Below, piece after piece: positions 18,377-29,000 of a stretch of 44,451 nucleotides of DNA. The stretch spans positions 1-44,451 of the forward strand of contig JAISTP010000027.1 of assembly GCA_031272545.1 (NCBI GenBank). The letters are read 5' to 3'. The notes beneath the pieces are model-generated. The model was not told the origin of the DNA, ran no database searches, and saw nothing but the letters and a program-made list of their open reading frames with translations. A program made the position numbers and the translations under genes. The DNA comes from Bacilli bacterium (lineage in GTDB: Bacteria > Bacillota_I > Bacilli_A > JAJDGJ01). The stretch's first letter is position 1, and each line of letters begins with the position of its first letter.

Positions 18377-18405
18377 TTTACAATATTTCTTTTTATTTGT
18401 ATAAT
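18377..18405 (+). promoter_or_regulatory. Promoter of gntR-alr
   Basis: TTTACA (18377-18382), a 17-base spacer and TATAAT (18400-18405). It predicts a start near 18412 and a leader of about 43 nt. Confidence 0.7.
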
Positions 18406-18431
18406 AAATTATATTATTTTTTATTGTACAA
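18397..18431 (+). promoter_or_regulatory. Possible GntR operator pair
   Basis: TTGTATAA (18397-18404, over the -10 box) and the perfect palindrome TTGTACAA (18424-18431, just after the predicted start) lie 27 bases apart. The GT...AC core resembles GntR-family sites, so autoregulation by the next gene is plausible but unproven. Confidence 0.35.
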
Positions 18432-18454
18432 AATGTTAAAAAAGGAGAGATTAT

Positions 18455-19123
18455 ATGTTATTACATAAAAAAACGGCAAAAGAAATTGCTTACGATTACA
18501 TTAAAGATCGTATTATTAAAGGTGAATATAAACCAAACTATAAGATTAATGATGTAGAAATTGCTCAAGAATTAGGAATATCAAAAATGCCTATTAGAGA
18601 AGCTATTCAAGTATTAGTTAGTCAAAACTTTTTAACTAGTACTCCTAAAATAGGAACAACAGTTACTGAATTAAATATTAAAGATGTTTATCAAATATAT
18701 GAGCCATTAGCTGTTATTCAAGGATTAGCAGCTCGTAATGCTTGTTTATTAGTTAATCAAAGAGATGTTAAAGTATTAAAACAAATTAATAATGATTTAG
18801 AAGAAGCTATCAAAGATGATGATTATCTTAAAGCTATGAATCTAGATAAAGAATTTCATGAATATTTTTTAGTAATTGCTAATAATCCATATATTACTAA
18901 TTTCTGTAATGAATTATTAATGCAAATACAAAGATTAGAATCAATTTTCTTATCTACATTTACTTCTTATCAAAACTCTGTAGAAGAACATAATTTAATA
19001 ATTGAAGCTCTTGAAAATAAAGATGAAGATAAAGCTTCAAAATACATGGAAAATAATTGGTTAACAAGTATTCCAAATATTAATATAAGATCATTATCAC
19101 GTTTAGTAAATGCTATAAAATAA
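18455..19123 (+). CDS. GntR-family regulator, FCD (FadR-like) subgroup
   Basis: A 222-residue repressor-type protein. Residues about 8-70 form the winged helix (IAQELGISKMPIREAIQVLV is the recognition region); residues about 75-212 form an all-helical FCD ligand domain, including LDKEFHEYFLVIANNPY and EEHNLIIEALENKD. FCD regulators usually bind small organic acids or sugar acids, often with a metal; the expected metal ligands seem only partly kept here (Asp and His in DKEFH and one later His). GGAGAG lies six bases before the ATG. It is co-transcribed with alr 15 bases downstream, which suggests control of alanine racemase; the ligand cannot be told from sequence. Confidence 0.9.
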   Translation: MLLHKKTAKEIAYDYIKDRIIKGEYKPNYKINDVEIAQELGISKMPIREAIQVLVSQNFLTSTPKIGTTVTELNIKDVYQIYEPLAVIQGLAARNACLLVNQRDVKVLKQINNDLEEAIKDDDYLKAMNLDKEFHEYFLVIANNPYITNFCNELLMQIQRLESIFLSTFTSYQNSVEEHNLIIEALENKDEDKASKYMENNWLTSIPNINIRSLSRLVNAIK

Positions 19124-19138
19124 AGAAGGTAATTTATT

Positions 19139-20290
19139 ATGGAAAATTATTATCGTAATACTTGGATAGAAATAGATTTAGATAATATTAAACATAATAT
19201 TAATGAAATTAAAGAAAAATGTAGTAAGGATAAATATCTTTTTGCAGTTATAAAAGGAGATGCTTATGGTCATGGTCTTAAACAAGTAAGTGATATTGTA
19301 GTAGAAAGTAGTGCAGATGGTTGTGCTGTTGCGACTTTAGATGAAGCATTACTAGTTAAAAAATATCATAAAGATCTTAAAACATTGGTTCTAGGAATTA
19401 TTCCAGATGAACAATACCAAACTGCATGTGATAATGATATTACTTTAACTATTGCGACTAAAGAAAGTGCTCAATTACTAGCTTCATTAAATTTAAACAA
19501 GGAATTATTAATACATATTAAAGTAAATACTGGAATGAATCGTATTGGATTTATTGATATCGATGAAATTAAAGAAGCTATTACTATTTTAGAACAAAAT
19601 AAAAAAATAAATATTGAAGGAATATTTACTCATTTTGCGACAGCTGAAGATTATGATAAAGAAGATTATTTAATGATGCAATTAAATCGTTTTAAAGAAG
19701 TAGTTACTAATCTTAATTATGATTTTAAATACATTCATTGTACTAATTCAGCTTCTTTATTAAAACTACATGAACATATTGATTTTACAACCGCAAATCG
19801 ATGTGGTATCGTTTTATATTGTGCTTTAGAAGACAAAGTATTATATCAATATGATATTAAACCAACTTTTAAATTAAAATCAAAAATAGCTCAAGTACAA
19901 GTATATGAAAAAGGTAAAAAAATTGGATATTCAATTCGATATACTACTGAAAAAGATAATGAAATTATTGCAACTATTCCAATAGGATATGCTGATGGTT
20001 TTGCAAGAGCACATACTTTAAGTAAAGTTAAAGTTAAAGAGCAATATGGAACAATAGTTGGAAGTATTTGTATGGATCAATTAATGATAAGATTTGATGA
20101 TATGGTACATATAAATGATGAAGTTATTTTGATTGATGGTTATGATAAAGAATTAAATGTCTTTACTAGATGTAAGCAAGCTCAAACTATTACTCATGAA
20201 ATATTTACAAGATTTGGTAATCGCGTTCCTAAACTATATTATAAAAATAAAGAACTTGTTGAAATAGATAATGCTTTACTAAAAAAATAA
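19139..20290 (+). CDS. alr: Alanine racemase
   Basis: PLP enzyme (fold III) that makes D-alanine for peptidoglycan, implying a walled cell. The 383-residue protein has the PLP-lysine motif VIKGDAYGHG near residue 39, VNTGMNRIGF, EGIFTHFATA, FKYIHCTNSAS, the catalytic-tyrosine region IPIGYADGFARA and GSICMDQLMIRF near the C terminus. AAGG stands before the ATG. It follows a GntR-type regulator in the same transcript and is closed by a strong terminator. Confidence 0.96.
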   Translation: MENYYRNTWIEIDLDNIKHNINEIKEKCSKDKYLFAVIKGDAYGHGLKQVSDIVVESSADGCAVATLDEALLVKKYHKDLKTLVLGIIPDEQYQTACDNDITLTIATKESAQLLASLNLNKELLIHIKVNTGMNRIGFIDIDEIKEAITILEQNKKINIEGIFTHFATAEDYDKEDYLMMQLNRFKEVVTNLNYDFKYIHCTNSASLLKLHEHIDFTTANRCGIVLYCALEDKVLYQYDIKPTFKLKSKIAQVQVYEKGKKIGYSIRYTTEKDNEIIATIPIGYADGFARAHTLSKVKVKEQYGTIVGSICMDQLMIRFDDMVHINDEVILIDGYDKELNVFTRCKQAQTITHEIFTRFGNRVPKLYYKNKELVEIDNALLKK

Positions 20291-20296
20291 AAACTT

Positions 20297-20328
20297 AAAA
20301 AAGGTATGATAAAGTCATACCTTTTTTT
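20297..20328. terminator. Bidirectional terminator after alr
   Basis: Perfect 13-bp arms at 20297-20309 and 20315-20327 (core GGTATGA/TCATACC), 5-nt loop and T runs both ways, so it may also stop transcripts from the convergent zip gene. A second, weaker stem (20361-20368 with 20383-20390) lies nearer the zip end. Confidence 0.85.
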
Positions 20329-20426
20329 ACAGTAAAAAAATTAAATTTATTTTTATTTAAAGAAGAATTTAATTCTTAGTATATTCTTCTGTTTAGTTTA
20401 GACTTAAATTTTTTAATTTAATATTA

Positions 20427-21236
20427 CTACCCTAAAACATTATCTAATATCATCATTAATACTAAACCGAAAATAGTAAAGATAGTAGATATATTAGTAT
20501 TATGACCTTTTTGTGATTCAGGAATTAATTCCTCTATTACTACAAAAATCATTGCACCGGCCGCAAAAGCTAAAGCAAATGGTAAAATTGGTTTAACAAT
20601 ATTAATTAATAAAATACCAGCAATTATTCCAATTGGTTCTACTATGGCACTAGCTTGTCCAAACATAAAACTCTTAAATTTAGAAAAACCTTCACGATGC
20701 AAAGGAAATGAAATAGCTGCTCCTTCTGGAAAATTTTGTATAGCAATACCAATTATTAATGCTAAAGCTGAACTAAATAAAGCTGGATCACTAGCTCCTA
20801 ATAAGTTAAATGCTCCTAAAACAACACCAACAGCTAATCCTTCAGGAATATTATGAATAGTAATAGCTAAAAATAATAACATTGATCTTTTTAAATGTGA
20901 TTTAGGACCTTCAGGAGTATCTTCAAATAAATGGATATGTGGTGTAACATTATTTAAAATTAATAAAAAGAAAGAACCACATATAAATCCAACTGCTACA
21001 ATAATCATTTCATGGATATTAGGATTATACAATCTCGCAAATTCAAGTCCTGGAATAATAAGTGAAAAAAATGAAGCTGCTATCATTACTCCAGCCGCAA
21101 ATCCTAACATAGCATCCATTACTTTATTATTTATATTTTTAAATAAAAATACTGTTGCGGAACCTAAAGCTGTAAATCCCCATGTTAATAAACATGCGAC
21201 TATAACAAATAATATAAAATTATGACTTAAATCCAT
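20427..21236 (-). CDS. ZIP-family metal transporter, GufA-like
   Basis: A 269-residue membrane protein with about eight segments that would import divalent metal (zinc, perhaps also manganese or iron). The two metal-transport helices are intact: HNIPEGLAVGVVLGAF and QNFPEGAAISFPL, whose His and Glu residues form the binuclear site of ZIP proteins. The QNFPEGAA form and the N-terminal GSATVFLFKN are those of the GufA subfamily rather than classical E. coli ZupT. A short His/acidic loop (HIHLFEDTPEG) precedes the first metal helix. It starts 1 base after the stop of the Fur-family gene, so sensor and transporter are translated together. Confidence 0.9.
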   Translation of the reverse strand: MDLSHNFILFVIVACLLTWGFTALGSATVFLFKNINNKVMDAMLGFAAGVMIAASFFSLIIPGLEFARLYNPNIHEMIIVAVGFICGSFFLLILNNVTPHIHLFEDTPEGPKSHLKRSMLLFLAITIHNIPEGLAVGVVLGAFNLLGASDPALFSSALALIIGIAIQNFPEGAAISFPLHREGFSKFKSFMFGQASAIVEPIGIIAGILLINIVKPILPFALAFAAGAMIFVVIEELIPESQKGHNTNISTIFTIFGLVLMMILDNVLG

Positions 21237-21237
21237 T

Positions 21238-21690
21238 TTACTTATTACCTATATGATTGTCTTTACAATTGTTACAATAACCATACATATCTAATTTAGC
21301 ATTTAAAATTTTAAATCCTGAATTCTTTTCAACATTATCTTTGATAATCATAAAAGAAGGAACATCTATATCATAAATATCATTGCAATCAATACAAATT
21401 AAATGAGCATGTAAACCAATATTTAATTGATAAACAGAATTTTTATTATTAAAATTATATTCATTAATAATACCTTCTTTTACTAAGAAATTAACATTGT
21501 TATATACAGTAGCAACATTAACATCATCTTTAATTTTTTTTAATTCAGTTACTAATTGTTCAACAGTATAGTGTTTCATATTACATAAAATTTTAATAAT
21601 ATCTTCTCTAGCTCTAGTAATACGATAACCTTGAGCTCTTAAAGTATCGATAATTAATTCAGGATTATTTACTGTTTCTTTATCAATCAT
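21238..21690 (-). CDS. Fur-family metalloregulator, PerR-like
   Basis: A 150-residue repressor: winged helix (about 10-85) with VNVATVYNNVNFLVKEGII, then the dimerisation domain. Both structural zinc pairs are present (C99/C102 in CIDC, C139/C142 in CNNC), and the C terminus MYGYCNNCKDNH resembles PerR. Of the PerR regulatory ligands, H40, H94, H96 and D107 are in place, but the position of B. subtilis Asp85 is Gln88, so the metal preference is uncertain. It overlaps hemW by eight bases and is followed directly by the ZIP transporter, which suggests it controls metal uptake. Zur or Mur function is possible. Confidence 0.88.
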   Translation of the reverse strand: MIDKETVNNPELIIDTLRAQGYRITRAREDIIKILCNMKHYTVEQLVTELKKIKDDVNVATVYNNVNFLVKEGIINEYNFNNKNSVYQLNIGLHAHLICIDCNDIYDIDVPSFMIIKDNVEKNSGFKILNAKLDMYGYCNNCKDNHIGNK

Positions 21691-22813
21691 TATCTATCTC
21701 TCCAATACATTCTATAAAATCTAAAATAATATCATTTAAAAATAGCTTTGCTTTATTATTAAAATAAAGCTTGTTATTTATAATCATTATATTTTTCATA
21801 TTTTTTATGATAGCATTTTTAAAGTAATTTGTAAATTCAAATGAATATTTCTTTGAAATCTCATTTAAATCAATCCCATTAAAAAGACGAAATTGTAACA
21901 AAATCTCATTTTCAAGTAATTCTTTATATGAATAATTTTCAATTAATTTATTAAATTTTAATTTATTATAATTAGTAATACTCTTAGTATTATAAATTCT
22001 TTGATTATTAATATAAGAACATGCTCCTAATCCAAAACCATAATAATGCTCATTATGCCAATATAATAAGTTATGTTTAGAATATTCTTTATTTTTACAA
22101 TAATTACTAACTTCATAATTTTCAAAACCTAAATTGTTTATTAAATAATCATTTATCATAAATAAATATTCATTATCTAAATCACTTTCTTGATAATTAT
22201 TATTATAAAAAACAGTTCCAGGTTCAACAATTAAATTATAATATGATACATGATTAATAGCTAATTGTTCAATCATAGTTAAATCATGTTTAATATTATC
22301 AATACTTTGAGTATTAAAACCATACATTAAATCAATATTAATATTAGAGATACCATTTTTTCTAAGAAGACTAATAGCATTAATAACATCATTTTTATTA
22401 TGTAAACGATGACATTCTTTTAAGACATTATCATTAAAACTTTGTACACCTATACTAACTCTAGTAATTTTATTTTTAATAAGTAAAGATACCAATTCTT
22501 CATTAACATCTTCAGGATTTAATTCAATATTAAATTCCTTTATATTAGGATAAGTACTAATATTAATTAAAGAAAATAAAAAAACTAATTGACGATATGA
22601 AAGACAACTTGGTGTACCACCACCAATATAAATTGTTTCAATATCATCATTTAAAATATTAGAGGATTTTATTTCATAAGCTAAAGCTATTAGATAATTA
22701 TTTGCTAGTTCATCATTATAAATTACTTTATTAAAATCACAATAATAACAAATATTACGACAAAAAGGAATATGAATATATATTCCTTTTATTTTATTAT
22801 TTTTATTCATCAT
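21683..22813 (-). CDS. hemW: HemW, radical SAM heme chaperone-like protein
   Basis: A 376-residue radical SAM protein with the cluster motif [10 protein letters not shown] near residue 19, [20 protein letters not shown] and [10 protein letters not shown]. Size and the short N terminus fit HemW (YggW), which binds heme, rather than HemN coproporphyrinogen dehydrogenase. It follows lepA, overlapping it by 11 bases, as in many Bacillota. No heme biosynthesis gene is visible, so its role here is unclear. It ends in TGA, one of two genes in the window showing that TGA is a stop. Confidence 0.9.
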   Translation of the reverse strand: MMNKNNKIKGIYIHIPFCRNICYYCDFNKVIYNDELANNYLIALAYEIKSSNILNDDIETIYIGGGTPSCLSYRQLVFLFSLINISTYPNIKEFNIELNPEDVNEELVSLLIKNKITRVSIGVQSFNDNVLKECHRLHNKNDVINAISLLRKNGISNINIDLMYGFNTQSIDNIKHDLTMIEQLAINHVSYYNLIVEPGTVFYNNNYQESDLDNEYLFMINDYLINNLGFENYEVSNYCKNKEYSKHNLLYWHNEHYYGFGLGACSYINNQRIYNTKSITNYNKLKFNKLIENYSYKELLENEILLQFRLFNGIDLNEISKKYSFEFTNYFKNAIIKNMKNIMIINNKLYFNNKAKLFLNDIILDFIECIGEIDND

Positions 22814-24611
22814 CCATACTCAAAACTGCCATAAAAGCTTCTTGTGGTATTTGAACAGAGCCAACAGCTTTCATACGTTTTTTTCCTTCTTTTTGTTTTT
22901 CTAATAATTTTCTTTTTCTAGTAATATCTCCACCATAACATTTAGCGAGAACATTTTTACGCATTGCTTTTATTGTTTCACGAGCTATTATTTTACCACC
23001 AATAGCTGCTTGAACAGGTACTTCAAATTGTTGACGAGGTATAATTTGTTTTAATTTTTCGACAATAGCTTTACCACGATGATAAGCAAATTCTTTATGG
23101 ACAATCGTTGATAAAGAATCTATTATCTCTCCATTAAGTAAAATATCCATTTTAACTAATTTATTAGGTTGATAACCAATAAGTTCATAATCAAAAGATG
23201 CATAACCTTTAGAATACGATTTTAAACGATCAAAGAAATCAAAAACTATTTCTGAAAGAGGAATCTCATAAATTATATTCATTCTTGTTTGATCAATGTA
23301 TTGCATATCAATATAGTTACCCCTCTTTTTCTGACAAAGTTCCATTATTGGTCCAACATATTCACTTGGTGCCATAATACTAGCTTTAACATATGGTTCT
23401 TGAATTTCTTTAATTTTTTGAACATCTGGTAACATACTAGGATTATCAACAATAATCATAGTCTCATCATTTAAATAAACATGATAAATTACACTAGGAG
23501 CTGTTGCAATCAATTCTAAATTAAATTCTCTTTCCAAACGTTCTTGAATTACATCCATATGTAATAGTCCTAAAAAACCACATCGAAAACCAAAACCTAA
23601 AGCTTGTGAAGTTTCCGGTTCAAATTGAAGAGCTGAATCATTTAATTGCATTTTATCTAAAGCTTCTCTTAAATCATTATAACGAGCACTGTCTATTGGA
23701 TATAATCCACAATATACCATAGGGTTCATTTTACGATACCCTGGTAAAGCCGATGAACAAGGATTATTTTTTAAAGTAATAGTATCACCTACATTAACAT
23801 CATGAATAGATTTAATAGCAGCTGCAATCCATCCTACTTCACCGCATACTAACTCATTTTTTTTGACTTCAAAAGGAGTATTAATACCAACTTCAATTAC
23901 TTCATATTCAGCATTAGTTGCCATCATCTTAATGGTATCACCAACTTTTACTTTTCCATCTTTAATTCTAACAGAAACAATAATACCACGATATTGATCA
24001 TAATAAGAATCAAATATTAAAGCTTGTAAAGGATTATTAGAATTTCCTTGAGGAGCTGGTACTTTATAAACAATTTCTTCTAAGACATCACCAATATTTA
24101 AACCATTTTTTGCAGAAATCATCGGAATTCCATTAGTATCTAAACCAATTACATCTTCAATTTCTTTTTTTACTCTTTCTGGATCAGCAGCAGGTAAATC
24201 AATTTTATTAATAACTGGTAATATTTCTAAATCATTATCTAAAGCTAAATAAACATTAGCTAATGTTTGTGCTTCAATTCCTTGAGCAGCATCTACTACT
24301 AAAATAGCTCCTTCACAAGCAGCTAAAGAACGAGAAACTTCATAAGTAAAATCAACATGACCAGGTGTATCTATTAAATGAAACAAATATTCTTCATTAT
24401 TTTTAGCTTTATAAATTAATTGAACAGCATTTAATTTAATAGTTATGCCTCTTTCTCTTTCAATATCCATTGAATCTAATAATTGCGATTTCATATCACG
24501 AGATTCAACAGTATGAGTAAGTTCAAGAATACGATCAGCTAAAGTAGATTTACCATGATCAATATGAGCAATAATAGAAAAATTCCTAATATTTTCTTGT
24601 TTAATATCCAT
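22803..24611 (-). CDS. lepA: Elongation factor 4 (LepA)
   Basis: Ribosome-bound translational GTPase that acts on stalled or initiating ribosomes. The 602-residue protein has the GTPase motifs [14 protein letters not shown] (G1), DTPGHVDF (G3) and [10 protein letters not shown] (G4), EF-G-like domains II, III and V, and the LepA-specific C-terminal domain ([20 protein letters not shown]). A purine-rich GAGGGGG lies seven bases before the ATG, inside fmt. It overlaps its neighbours at both ends by 11 bases, a fully coupled chain. Confidence 0.97.
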   Translation of the reverse strand: MDIKQENIRNFSIIAHIDHGKSTLADRILELTHTVESRDMKSQLLDSMDIERERGITIKLNAVQLIYKAKNNEEYLFHLIDTPGHVDFTYEVSRSLAACEGAILVVDAAQGIEAQTLANVYLALDNDLEILPVINKIDLPAADPERVKKEIEDVIGLDTNGIPMISAKNGLNIGDVLEEIVYKVPAPQGNSNNPLQALIFDSYYDQYRGIIVSVRIKDGKVKVGDTIKMMATNAEYEVIEVGINTPFEVKKNELVCGEVGWIAAAIKSIHDVNVGDTITLKNNPCSSALPGYRKMNPMVYCGLYPIDSARYNDLREALDKMQLNDSALQFEPETSQALGFGFRCGFLGLLHMDVIQERLEREFNLELIATAPSVIYHVYLNDETMIIVDNPSMLPDVQKIKEIQEPYVKASIMAPSEYVGPIMELCQKKRGNYIDMQYIDQTRMNIIYEIPLSEIVFDFFDRLKSYSKGYASFDYELIGYQPNKLVKMDILLNGEIIDSLSTIVHKEFAYHRGKAIVEKLKQIIPRQQFEVPVQAAIGGKIIARETIKAMRKNVLAKCYGGDITRKRKLLEKQKEGKKRMKAVGSVQIPQEAFMAVLSMDDE

Positions 24612-25557
24612 AACTTACCCCCTCATTAATTATTACACCGTTTACTATATCTTTCTTATTTTGATTAACATAATTTTTATATTCAATAATCTTTCTACCT
24701 TCTACTTGAAAATCAAATACTTTTATATAACCATTTTTACAATATATTTTAAAATAATCATTATTATCACAAAGAACATAACTACTTTCATAATTATGTG
24801 ATTCTTTAATCATTTCAACTTTAAATAATTTAATTTTTTTATTATTTAAAATAAAATAACATCCAGGAATATATAATAATCCTCTAATATGATTATATAC
24901 TACATTAATATCACGATTAAAATTAATTAATTCTAATTCACGTTTAATATTAGGTGCATAACTAACTTTATTATCATCTTGTTTTGTAGGTCTCAAATCA
25001 CGATTAAATAATAATGGTAAAGTACTAAATAACAATTGAGCTGCATCAATACTTAGTTTTTTACTTAATGAAGAAGTAGTATCATCATCTTCAATTTTTA
25101 TAGCAGATTGTGATAAAACATCACCACTATCAAGAGTTTCAGCCATATACATAATAGTATTACCTGTATATTGTTCCCCATTCATAATCGCATAATGAAT
25201 TGGTGCTCCACCTCGATATTTAGGCAATATTGAAGCATGAATATTAATACAACCAAAATTAGGTAAATTTAAAATAGATATCCCAATTTTTTGACCAAAA
25301 GCACAAGTAATAATTAAATCTGGATTTAATTCTTTAAATAAGTCAAAATGTTCATTAACATTATCAAATCCATAAACATTAATATCATTTTCTAGAGCAA
25401 CTCTTTTTGTTGGAGTAGATATTAATTTTTTATTTCTTCCCTTATGACGATCAGGTTGACTAAAAACTGCAACAATTGAAAATTTCTTTTTAATCATCTC
25501 TTCTAATATATAAGCAGCAAATTCTGTTGTTCCCATAAATATAATACGTCTTACCAT
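24601..25557 (-). CDS. fmt: Methionyl-tRNA formyltransferase
   Basis: Formylates initiator Met-tRNA using 10-formyl-tetrahydrofolate, a product of FolD. The 318-residue enzyme has the Rossmann start [24 protein letters not shown], the catalytic core [16 protein letters not shown] (Asn and His) and ETLDSGDVL (Asp), then a C-terminal OB-like domain. GAGGTGA stands seven bases before the ATG. It heads fmt-lepA-hemW-fur-zip and is divergent from rpsT. Peptide deformylase is not in view. Confidence 0.96.
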   Translation of the reverse strand: MVRRIIFMGTTEFAAYILEEMIKKKFSIVAVFSQPDRHKGRNKKLISTPTKRVALENDINVYGFDNVNEHFDLFKELNPDLIITCAFGQKIGISILNLPNFGCINIHASILPKYRGGAPIHYAIMNGEQYTGNTIMYMAETLDSGDVLSQSAIKIEDDDTTSSLSKKLSIDAAQLLFSTLPLLFNRDLRPTKQDDNKVSYAPNIKRELELINFNRDINVVYNHIRGLLYIPGCYFILNNKKIKLFKVEMIKESHNYESSYVLCDNNDYFKIYCKNGYIKVFDFQVEGRKIIEYKNYVNQNKKDIVNGVIINEGVSYGY

Positions 25558-25586
25558 TTCATAATCACCTCATAATTTCCTTAAAG

Positions 25587-25595
25587 ATTATACCA
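25587..25595 (-). promoter_or_regulatory. Extended -10 promoter of the fmt operon
   Basis: Minus-strand TGGTATAAT (25595-25587), 30 bases before the fmt start. No good -35 was found. It is back to back with the rpsT promoter. Confidence 0.55.
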
Positions 25596-25621
25596 CATTA
25601 TCAACTTATTTATTTAAAGTA

Positions 25622-25650
25622 TTGAAAATAAATTATAGAATTGTTATAAT
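25622..25650 (+). promoter_or_regulatory. Promoter of rpsT
   Basis: TTGAAA (25622-25627), a 17-base spacer and TATAAT (25645-25650) with a TGT extension. The TTG that could be mistaken for an early start of rpsT is in fact the first half of this -35 box. Confidence 0.8.
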
Positions 25651-25681
25651 ATTGGAGCAAGATTATTTTGGAGGTGACATC

Positions 25682-25945
25682 ATGCCAAATATTAAATCAC
25701 AAAAGAAACGTGTAAAAACAAATGAAAAACAAAGATTACTTAATAGTTCTTTTAAATCATCTATGAAAACAGCTATTAAAAAAGTATCTTTAGCTGTTGA
25801 AGCAAATAATATTGAAGAAGCTACTGTTGCTTTAAATTATGCAACTAAGAAATTAGATAAAGCACAAGCTAAAGGAATTTTACATAAAAATAATGTTGCT
25901 CACAAAAAATCTCAACTAGCAACATTAGTAAATACTATTAAATAA
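25682..25945 (+). CDS. rpsT: 30S ribosomal protein S20
   Basis: Small basic protein that binds 16S rRNA early in assembly of the 30S subunit. The 87 residues show MPNIKSQKKRVKTNEKQRL at the N terminus and DKAQAKGILHKNNVAHKKS near the C terminus, the standard S20 pattern. The start at 25682 is fixed by GGAGGTGA seven bases upstream. It stands alone and divergent from fmt-lepA, the usual rpsT/lepA arrangement in Bacillota, and is followed by three hairpins. Confidence 0.96.
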   Translation: MPNIKSQKKRVKTNEKQRLLNSSFKSSMKTAIKKVSLAVEANNIEEATVALNYATKKLDKAQAKGILHKNNVAHKKSQLATLVNTIK

Positions 25946-25948
25946 TTT

Positions 25949-25974
25949 AACTGCTATATTATAGTAGTTTTTTT
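25949..25974 (+). terminator. rpsT terminator, first hairpin
   Basis: Nine-bp stem AACTGCTAT (25949-25957) with ATAGTAGTT (25961-25969), one G-U pair, 3-nt loop and a T7 run, directly after the rpsT stop. Confidence 0.75.
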
Positions 25975-25985
25975 ATTATTAAAAT

Positions 25986-26027
25986 AAAAAGTTATTAGTA
26001 ATACTTTTATTATTAATAACTTTTTTT
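25986..26027 (+). terminator. Second hairpin after rpsT
   Basis: Twelve-bp stem AAAAAGTTATTA (25986-25997) with TAATAACTTTTT (26014-26025), 16-nt loop and a T7 run. A back-up terminator for rpsT; its mirror form could also act on the minus strand. Confidence 0.65.
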
Positions 26028-26030
26028 ATA

Positions 26031-26062
26031 AAAAAAAACTACTCATTAATTGAGTAGTTTTT
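26031..26062. terminator. Terminator of nifJ (bidirectional)
   Basis: Perfect 11-bp stem AAAACTACTCA (26035-26045) with TGAGTAGTTTT (26051-26061), 5-nt loop. The minus strand ends in a run of at least eight T, so it mainly serves nifJ. Confidence 0.8.
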
Positions 26063-26072
26063 CATTTATTAA

Positions 26073-29000
26073 TTAGTTAGCTAACTTTAATAATCTATTG
26101 TAACGTTTTTCAGCATCTGATTTACATTTGTTAAATAAACGTTCCATATTATCAGGGTTAACACGACTTAACTGATTAAATCTAGTTTCTCCAGCTAAGA
26201 AATCAGTAAATAAATCAAAGTTTGGTTTACTGTCTAATTGAAGTGGATTCTTACCAGCATCTTCAAGACGAGGATCAAATCTTAATAAATTGAAATATCC
26301 ACATTCAACAGCTTTCTTTTGACTAATTTGATGATTACTTAATCCACCTTTAATACCATGTTCAATACATGGAGCATAAGCAATAATTATTGATGGACCT
26401 GGATAAGATTCAGCTTCTTGCATAGCTTTAATAACTTGTGCTTGATTAGCTCCCATAGAAACTTGAGCTACATAAACATGACCATAAGTCATAGCAATTT
26501 GAGCTAAGTCTTTCTTAGCAACTTCTTTACCACCAGCCGCAAATTTAGCAATTGATCCAGCTTGTGATGATTTAGAAGATTGACCACCAGTATTAGAATA
26601 TACTTCAGTATCTAATACAAGAATATTTACATCTAAGTTATTAGCAATAACATGGTCTAATCCACCGTAACCGATATCATAAGCCCATCCATCACCACCA
26701 ACCATCCATTGTGATTTATTAACTAAGTATCCTTCAAAATCTAATAATTCTTTAATACCTTCATTTTTAGAAGCTTTAACAGCACTTACTAATTCATCTT
26801 TAATAGCTTTTTCTTCTTCTCTATTAGCACAAGATTCATATTTATTTAATAAGTCTTTTAAATCAGCTTCAACATCATTAATGTTAGCACCAATAATTTC
26901 TTTAATTCTATTTCTCTTATAGTTTTGAGCTAAACGCATACCATAACCAAATTCAGCATCATCTTCAAATAAAGAATTAGCCCAAGCAGGTCCATGACCA
27001 TTTTCATCAACTACAAATGGGTTAGAAGGCATACTACCACAATAAATAGAAGAACATCCAGTAGCATTAGCAATAATTGCATCTTTACCAAATAGTTGAG
27101 ACATTAATTTATAATATGGAGTTTCACCACAACCAGGACAAGCTCCAGAGTTTTCAAAATAAGGTCTTAAGAATTGAGAACCTTTAACTTGATTAGTTGG
27201 GAAGAATTCAGTTTTATAAGTAATATTGCTGTAAACATAATTACTTTCATCAACTTTAGCTAATTCTTCTTTAACATCATTCATTACTAAAGCTTTTTCT
27301 TTAGCAGGACATTCAACAGCACATAATCCACATCCAACACAGTTTTCTTGACTTACTTGGATTGTAAATTCATAATCTTCTAATCCTTTACCTAAAGCTT
27401 TAATAGTTTCTACATTAATATCTGCAGGAATTTTAGCTTTTTCTTCTTTACTAATTAAGAAAGGTCTAATAGTAGCATGTGGACATACAAATGAACATCT
27501 ATTACATTGGATACAATTTTCTTTAATCCAGCTAGGAACTAAAGTAGCAATAGTTCTTCTTTCTTCCATTGCTACATTAGGTTGGAAACTACCATTCATT
27601 AAAGGTTCTTCAGTAAAAGTACTTACTGGAATTTCATAACCATCTAAATGAGAAATAGGTAAAATATATTTATCAAAATATTCATTACCAGTTTTTGGAT
27701 AAGAGAAAGTTCCATCTAATTTTTCCCATGCAGGATCTACACTAATTTCAATTAATCCACCTTTACCTTCATCGATAGCTTTATAGTTTAATTCAACGAT
27801 ATCTTGTCCTTTTTTACTATAAGATTTTTTAGCCATTTCTTTCATATATTGAACAGCTTTATCATAAGGCATAATTTGTTCATTTAAAGCAAAGAATGAA
27901 GATTGAAGAATAGTATTTGTACGACGACCCATACCAATTGCTTCTGCAATTTCAGTAGCATCAATGATATAGAATTTAGCTTTTTTAGTAGCTAATTGAT
28001 ATTTTACAAAATCAGGTAAATTATCAACTATTTCATCTTTTTTAAATGTTGTATTTAATAAGAAAGTACCACCTTCTCTTAAATCTTCTAACATATTATA
28101 TTTATCTAAATAAGAATCTAAAGAACAAGAAATAAAATCAATATTCTTAACATAATATGTAGAATGAATTGGTTTATCACCAAATCTTAAGTGAGAACGA
28201 GTAACTCCCCCTGCTTTTTTACTATCATATGCAAAGTAAGCTTGAGCATATAAATCAGTATGATCTCCAATTATTTTAATAGCACTTTTATTAGCAGATA
28301 CAGTACCATCTGAACCTAAACCATAGAATAAACAAGAAGTATAAGTAGCAGGAACATTAAATTTAAAATCACGTGGAATTGATAAATTAGTTACATCATC
28401 ATTAATTCCAACAGTAAATCCATGGAATCCACCATTAATTAAATGATCAATTACTGCTTTAGCACTAATTGGACCAAAATCTTTTGATGATAAACCATAA
28501 CGTCCACCAATAATACGAATATCTTCATCTTTTAATGCTGCTAAAACATCAAGATATAAAGGTTCACCTTCTGAACCAGGTTCTTTTGTACGATCTAGTA
28601 CAGCAATTTCTTTAACAGTCTTAGGTAAAACTGCTTTTAAGTATTTTGTAGAGAATGGGCGATATAAATGAACTTTAATTAACCCAACATTATAACCATC
28701 TGCATTTAATGCATCAATTGTTTCTTTAAAAGTTTCAGTAGCAGAACCCATAGCGATAACAACACTTTTAGCATCACTAGGACCATAGTATGTAAATGGT
28801 GCATATTCTCTACCAGTAATTTTAGTAATTTCCTTCATGTATTCAGCAACAATATCAGGAACAGCTTCATAATGTTTGTTTTGAGCTTCTCTTCCTTGGA
28901 AGTAAACATCATCATTTTCAGCTCCACCACGTACAATTGGATTAGTATGTGGATTTAAAGCAGTTGCTTTAAATTTAGCTAATTTTTCTTTATCTAATAA

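Noticed and set aside
20361-20390. Second terminator for the ZIP gene (AGAAGAAT/ATTCTTCT stem)
   Set aside because: The minus-strand T run is poor and the strong bidirectional stem at 20297-20328 already explains termination.
20644-20856. Small plus-strand open frame in the ZIP gene
   Set aside because: Fully antisense within a conserved membrane-protein gene.
25622-25681. TTG start extending S20 by 20 residues
   Set aside because: The TTG is the start of the -35 box of the rpsT promoter, and GGAGGTGA sits just before the ATG at 25682.
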